64,000 bases of DNA, from positions 372,499 through 436,498 of the forward strand of contig NZ_KE386909.1 in assembly GCF_000429485.1 (NCBI RefSeq). Direction: 5' to 3'. Below the pieces are notes generated by a model that was not told the DNA's origin, did not search any database, and was given only the letters and a program-made list of their open reading frames with translations. This DNA is from Aliagarivorans marinus DSM 23064. GTDB lineage: Bacteria; Pseudomonadota; Gammaproteobacteria; Enterobacterales; Celerinatantimonadaceae. The position numbers were made by a program, and so were the translations under genes. Positions 60,361-64,000 of the stretch are shown here, piece after piece. How positions within the stretch are numbered: the first letter of the stretch is position 1; every line of letters starts with the position of its first letter.

Positions 60361-60774
60361 ATGAATGTTAATGTAATGAAATATCTTGGTTTTTTGCTAT
60401 TGATGGTTGCTCTGAATGGGGTTGCAAATGAGTATGCGTGGAGCGATGGTACTTGGCCAATACCTGATGGCTATCAAGTATTTTTAAATCAAGAATCCCC
60501 AACCTCACAGCTAGTTGTTATTGACAATAGCGAACTGCTTGATGTCTACGCAATGAAAAAGAAAAGCACAGGGTCCGTCCTCTTCTTCTTTAGTCAGGGG
60601 CGCGCTGAAAATGAGGGGCTTGGCAATAGAGTTGGCTGTATAAGGGGGGCGTATGTTTACGAGCTCCTTCACAATGATGAGATTGTTTATCAAATTTCCA
60701 TAAATCCAGATTACTTGGTGATCTACTCTGGTGAGGCAAGGCAGTTTTTGGAAGACTTTTTTGGAGATTGTTAG
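60361..60774 (+). CDS. Secreted or periplasmic protein, unknown
   Basis: A 137-residue protein. A signal peptide (M-K-Y-L-G-F-L-L-L-M-V-A-L) ends near G-V-A-N. The mature part has two cysteines (V-G-C-I-R and G-D-C at the end) and a beta-rich look. It is unrecognised; a periplasmic immunity protein is possible. Confidence 0.5.
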   Translation: MNVNVMKYLGFLLLMVALNGVANEYAWSDGTWPIPDGYQVFLNQESPTSQLVVIDNSELLDVYAMKKKSTGSVLFFFSQGRAENEGLGNRVGCIRGAYVYELLHNDEIVYQISINPDYLVIYSGEARQFLEDFFGDC

Positions 60775-61010
60775 GGAAACCACACTTAGTCACAAATAGC
60801 AGCAAGCTGGTTGATTTGACAAAATGGTTCATGTGAAGTTGAGAGCAACCAAGAGCTATCAAAAAAAATAAAGGTCTTCTACTTTTTATGTCATTAGTAT
60901 TTTTGGATTTCTGCAATTTATTGCGGTGTTGGCTGTGGTTTGATTTGCCGTTGAGCGGCGAAATGTTAGCTTGTTTAAACGTGTTGTGTAATTGGCGTAA
61001 GTATTTGTAG

Positions 61011-61250
61011 GTGTTTGTGATTGTTATAGTTTATTTCATATACTGTGCGTTGGCTTTATATGTAACTATTTTATTTTATGATAACAACCGTCCTTTTTTT
61101 ATTATTTTTATATGGGGTGTGTTATTTAAACTAATTTATGAATTGCTGTCAGGCAAGAGCATGGGGTTTGGTGCAGGAAAAATCCCACCAGGTGCAGGTG
61201 GAGCAAGGTGGTTTATGGTTGTTATTATGTTTTTTTGGCGGCTGTGTTGA
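61011..61250 (+). CDS. Small hydrophobic protein, unknown
   Basis: A 79-residue frame with three hydrophobic segments, starting GTG 61011 without a clear ribosome site. It has a glycine-rich stretch near residue 52-65. Low support. Confidence 0.35.
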   Translation: MFVIVIVYFIYCALALYVTILFYDNNRPFFIIFIWGVLFKLIYELLSGKSMGFGAGKIPPGAGGARWFMVVIMFFWRLC

Positions 61251-61314
61251 CAATTTACTATTGGCATGAGTTGGTCGCTCCATTTAAGTTAGGCGCTGTA
61301 GAATAGAAGCTAGC

Positions 61315-61328
61315 TAGCAGGATATCCA
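61315..61328 (+). repeat. Direct repeat TAGCAGGATATCCA, copy 1
   Basis: Identical over 14 bases to 62135-62148. The two copies bracket the module at 61373-62042. Confidence 0.6.
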
Positions 61329-61372
61329 CATATCATTTAGACGCAGTAGCTACGCGTCTGGGACGGCAGTCT

Positions 61373-61657
61373 TTGTCCGTCGACTTTCAGTTGGAAATAA
61401 CTACATTCAGTCGTTGTGAGTTAAAGGAAGAGGCTCCTATTACTGCGGAATACCGAGTTAACATGAACGATTTTAGCTCTACTATTATTGGTGATATTGA
61501 TATTGCTCCTACTGGCTCCAAAGTATTGAGGCAAGTCGAGGAGTTAAAACAAAAACTACAGGATTTAGAATATGTCCAGCTACTTGCGCGAATTTTCCAG
61601 AATTATTTTTGTTGGTTTATTATCTTTTGCTGTTGGCAAAGTATTGAACAGTGTTGA
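61373..61657 (+). CDS. Possible toxin-tail fragment (uncertain)
   Basis: A 94-residue frame beginning at TTG with no ribosome site. The first 75 residues are acidic and soluble, with a coiled-coil-like helix (L-R-Q-V-E-E-L-K-Q-K-L-Q-D-L-E). Its end overlaps the next gene by 86 bases and becomes cysteine-rich and hydrophobic, so the true end is probably earlier. It may be a C-terminal fragment of a larger protein. Confidence 0.3.
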   Translation: MSVDFQLEITTFSRCELKEEAPITAEYRVNMNDFSSTIIGDIDIAPTGSKVLRQVEELKQKLQDLEYVQLLARIFQNYFCWFIIFCCWQSIEQC

Positions 61658-62042
61658 GGTTGAATTAGGTACTATGCGAACTGAGGAGGGGGTGAACTAT
61701 AATGAGTACTATGAAAGTCTTGCATCTGGTGGATTAGTGACTGAACAGCAATTTGAAAAAATGAAACAGCTAAATGATGCCTATATTGAAAGCACTCAAA
61801 GCCCTGATGTTCAGCGAAGGGTGACTTTTAATCTTCTAGTACTACGACCCGCTGTTATACTATTTGTGGGTGGCTTGTATTTTTTCTTGGCGAGATTTAT
61901 AAATCATAAAAATACACCTCATTATCTATTTTACTCATTGGTTGTTTTCTCTGCAATTGCGGTTTCTGGAGTTTTTTCCGCGTTATTGATTAGTATTTTG
62001 TTTTACTTAGGCTGCAAAAGAGCTTTACATCTCAGAGCTTGA
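61572..62042 (+). CDS. Three-helix membrane protein, unknown
   Basis: A 156-residue protein. ATG 61572 has AGGA 8 bases upstream. An N-terminal hydrophobic segment, a soluble acidic part (about 25-85) and two C-terminal helices are visible. It is unrecognised and sits directly after a possible toxin-tail fragment, which would suit an immunity gene. Confidence 0.5.
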   Translation: MSSYLREFSRIIFVGLLSFAVGKVLNSVEVELGTMRTEEGVNYNEYYESLASGGLVTEQQFEKMKQLNDAYIESTQSPDVQRRVTFNLLVLRPAVILFVGGLYFFLARFINHKNTPHYLFYSLVVFSAIAVSGVFSALLISILFYLGCKRALHLRA

Positions 62043-62061
62043 GGGTGTGATGACGAGCAAC

Positions 62062-62125
62062 CATATCACGCCACACATAACTTTGAACCTAAAGAGAGCG
62101 TTACTTGCTACATAAGCGTGATATG
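62062..62125. repeat. 10-base inverted repeat
   Basis: CATATCACGC (62062-62071) and GCGTGATATG (62116-62125) pair perfectly around a 44-base loop, just before the second direct repeat at 62135. Confidence 0.5.
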
Positions 62126-62134
62126 AAATCAAGT

Positions 62135-62148
62135 TAGCAGGATATCCA
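62135..62148 (+). repeat. Direct repeat TAGCAGGATATCCA, copy 2
   Basis: Second copy, 820 bases from the first. It lies just before the Rhs pseudogene and may mark a module junction. Confidence 0.6.
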
Positions 62149-62219
62149 TAATACCTATCTCGATCACTCAAGTGGGTGAATCTCAGACTGATTCAAAAAG
62201 CCAGTAGAGGTGACCTGTC

Positions 62220-63062
62220 CTGAGCTGCACATGCTCGAGCGCGACTATTTTTACGGGTCTGACATCCTGTGTGTTTGCGGGTGTAGGTCAGGCGCTAGGC
62301 AATAGCTCGGGCTATATCGGTAAGACGTTCGGTGGCTCGCCGTGGGGGCGCTCGTTCGTGCATGGCATGACGGGGGGAGCCTGACTGTGATGAAGGGCGA
62401 CAGTTTTGGGGCTGGTTTTTGAGTAGTGCCTTCGCGAAAGGCCTTACTACCGGTGACAACGGCCTAGGTAAAGGCCGGGGCTTTGAAGCGGCAGGTGTGA
62501 ATTTTGGGAACGTCGCGGTAGCCGCGTTAGCGGGTGGTGCGTCGAGTCACTTTGCGGGCGGCTCGTTTAGGAATGGGGCTCAAACGGGGCCTTGGCTAAT
62601 TTGTTTAATGAGCAAGAAGGCATCTCCAAATTGTCCGACTTCGCGATCTCTGTTGGCGATTTCGTTACTGGTTATGGTCCAAGAGTAATGACTTTTATTG
62701 ACGGAGGCTCGCAAATGCTAGCAGGAGCAGCAATGTGTAAAGTCTCCCTTGGGCTTGCATGTAAGGGCGGCATGGTGTTGATGGCTAAAGGTATTGACAA
62801 TATGCAAACAGCCATTACCGAATCTAATTGGTTAGAGGGAAGCCTTCAATACGCTAGTATGTCAGAAGAAGGGGCTAAGGTTACGTCCGCAGTAGTTGAC
62901 ATGGGTACCTCAGTCAGAGCGGCTACAGGAAAGATTATGATTCAGAGTGGAAAGGTGATTCTTCCTGATCGAAAGTTTTACCATATGAGCAAAGCTGACT
63001 GGGCAATTGAGGCAGGTGGCCTTACCAATTCAATTGGTGGGATTATTATTGATGATCACTAA
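62220..63062 (+). pseudogene. Broken Rhs-type toxin C-terminus with DUF4225-like domain
   Basis: Three frames join into one protein: G-Q-A-L-G-N-S-S-G-Y-I-G-K-T-F-G-G, then G-L-T-T-G-D-N-G-L-G-K, then F-R-N-G-A-Q-T-G and A-N-L-F-N-E-Q-E-G. These are the end of an Rhs-type pre-toxin region. Frame changes fall near 62377, 62418 and 62585, next to short homopolymer runs. The tail from about 62592 is an intact 150-residue domain rich in Gly/Ala that resembles DUF4225 toxin ends. The start and most of the Rhs body are missing. Confidence 0.65.
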
Positions 63063-63073
63063 AGGTTTTAATT

Positions 63074-63367
63074 TTGAACTATATTGTTAAGTTTTTTTCT
63101 TTGGCGTTTTTTTTAACGATTTACCACATTTTATTCTCTCAGTTTTATAACTTAGATGATGATTTGATGGGGGTGGTTATTTGCTTAAGTGGTGTGTCTG
63201 TGGTTTTAGTCGAGATGGCTTTTGGTTTGCCTATTGGTATAGGTGCGTCTTCTCTGGGCCGAGAGCATAAAGCTGAAAGACTTTTCCTTCTTGTATCTCT
63301 AATTGTGTGTACCATTTGTGTTTTAGTTTGGCAATGGCCGGTGCTATCTACTCCAATCTTCTCATGA
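63074..63367 (+). CDS. Probable immunity protein (three-helix membrane)
   Basis: A 97-residue protein with three membrane helices. It starts at TTG 63074, 11 bases after the DUF4225-like tail, with AAAGG 8 bases upstream. The position directly after the toxin tail is the usual place of an immunity gene. The family is not recognised. Confidence 0.55.
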   Translation: MNYIVKFFSLAFFLTIYHILFSQFYNLDDDLMGVVICLSGVSVVLVEMAFGLPIGIGASSLGREHKAERLFLLVSLIVCTICVLVWQWPVLSTPIFS

Positions 63368-63411
63368 TGAAAATGACTTTACTCGGCGGAGAGTTATTGG
63401 CCTTAGCGGAT

Positions 63412-63683
63412 GGGGCTTTGAAGCTGCAGGCATTGATTTTGGGAATGTCGAGGTAGCCGCGTTAGCGGGTGGTGCGTTGAGTCATTTTGCGGGCGGTTCT
63501 TTTAGGAATGGGGCTCAGACCGGGGCTTTGGCCAACTTGTTTAATGAGCAAGAGGGTTCCAAGAGGCTTTTGGATAGGATGAAAGAGAGAGTCTCATTTT
63601 CTGTAAGGGGAAGAGCCGGCCTTGGGCTCGGCGGCGAAGTTGGGCCGTCGGTAGAGCTTCAAGGGGCGTTGTTGCCTAAATAG
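63412..63683 (+). pseudogene. Second orphan Rhs tail, cut by an insertion element
   Basis: A second copy of the pre-toxin junction (63412-63556), about 88% identical to 62477-62620 by hand alignment. The frame is intact through N-L-F-N-E-Q-E-G and continues into a different tail with a G-R-A-G-L-G-L-G-G segment. The last residues G-A-L-L-P-K are encoded in what looks like the end of an IS element, so the tail is truncated. No start codon is seen. Confidence 0.6.
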
Positions 63684-64000
63684 AATTGAACCTATTCGCT
63701 CATCTGCGATCTGATCGTTAAACCCTACTATCAGGTCGCACTATGGGCACCGCCAAGGGCAAAATCACCAATTGGAAACAGTACAATCACACCTTAACTC
63801 AAAGAGGCTCGTTAACCTTTTGGATGGACGATGCGGCTATCAAGCATTGGTACAACCAACACCCTTCTGGTCGCCGAGGTCGTAGCAATACGTACAGTGA
63901 CTCAGCCATCAGCACCGCGCTCATGATTAAGGGCGTGTTTAAGCTACCTCTGCGAGCGCTGGAAGGATTTATCAACTCGATATTTCGTCTGATGGATGTT
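63665..64000 (+). mobile_element. IS5-family element, left part (runs off window)
   Basis: The probable left end GGCGTTGTTGCCTAAATA resembles IS903/IS5-type termini. The transposase gene follows. The right end lies beyond the window, so the terminal repeat cannot be checked. Confidence 0.6.
63744..64000 (+). CDS. IS5-family transposase, partial 3' truncated by window
   Basis: The first 85 residues of an IS903/IS5-group transposase, beginning M-G-T-A-K-G-K-I-T-N-W-K-Q-Y-N and with L-T-F-W-M-D-D-A-A and W-Y-N-Q-H, then the S-D-S-A-I-x-T-A-L-M-I-K-G-V-F region. The catalytic DDE residues would lie beyond the window. It is the only transposase gene seen here. Confidence 0.85.

Noticed and set aside
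1..64000. CRISPR arrays, tRNA or rRNA genes, integrases with attachment sites
   Set aside because: I saw no regularly spaced repeats, no tRNA cloverleaf with CCA-type ends and no integrase gene in the window.

Overview
The window looks like the chromosome of a marine, heterotrophic gammaproteobacterium. Its gene content resembles Vibrionales/Alteromonadales (SypF/SypG-like regulators, LruC-domain protein, MetP/MetS transporter, kappa-carrageenase, LamB/MalM pair). The genus cannot be fixed from the sequence alone. I saw no rRNA, tRNA or CRISPR array.

Region 1 (1-7373): the 3' end of an exopolysaccharide (EPS) export operon. It holds an SLBB-domain export protein, a BY-kinase-like ATPase without its P-loop lysine, a PhnD-like binding protein, a large hybrid histidine kinase and a sigma-54-dependent response regulator. 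Region 2 (7442-14835): an EAL-CBS c-di-GMP protein, a PfkB sugar kinase, then an LruC-domain secreted protein, a lipoprotein and a GT4 glycosyltransferase. Region 3 (14902-22590): a PAS chemoreceptor, an MBL-fold lipoprotein divergent from a TetR regulator, a YjbR protein, an APH-like kinase and a second hybrid kinase. Region 4 (22753-30698): an EPS/O-polysaccharide assembly cluster (three GT2 enzymes, a Wzy-like polymerase/ligase, a Wzx-like flippase, a hexapeptide acyltransferase and a GT4-like enzyme). Four sequences with the exact GG-N10-GC spacing of sigma-54 promoters lie before lruC, wzy, a GT2 gene and the acyltransferase. Three of them follow a shared palindromic motif, KTYGCANNNTGCRAR. 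I infer that the response regulator at 5940-7373 drives a split EPS regulon.

Region 5 (30705-43465): mostly household genes: YidA-like phosphatase, MetP plus a 32-residue MetS, LysR with an atypical SDR, a FAN1-type nuclease, DcuA, an NlpC/P60 lipoprotein, ExoIII and an MFS carrier. A decayed second metS with its terminator lies just past the SDR gene, so LysR-SDR is bracketed by an old duplication.

Region 6 (43739-57826): a carrageenan-use locus. It has two DUF202 membrane proteins, a TauE/SafE exporter, a Crp/Fnr regulator with an anaerobic sulfatase maturase, an aldehyde dehydrogenase, GH127, two GH16 enzymes (one clearly kappa-carrageenase), a 53-residue secreted peptide, a MalM-like lipoprotein divergent from a LamB-like porin, and an EamA exporter. 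No sulfatase is present in the window. A 267-bp MITE-like element with nested palindromes sits between the maturase and dehydrogenase genes.

Region 7 (57830-64000): an AT-rich accessory region of small membrane or secreted proteins, broken Rhs-type toxin tails (one DUF4225-like with a probable immunity gene) and a partial IS5-family transposase at the window edge. I read it as a graveyard or reservoir of orphan polymorphic-toxin and immunity modules.
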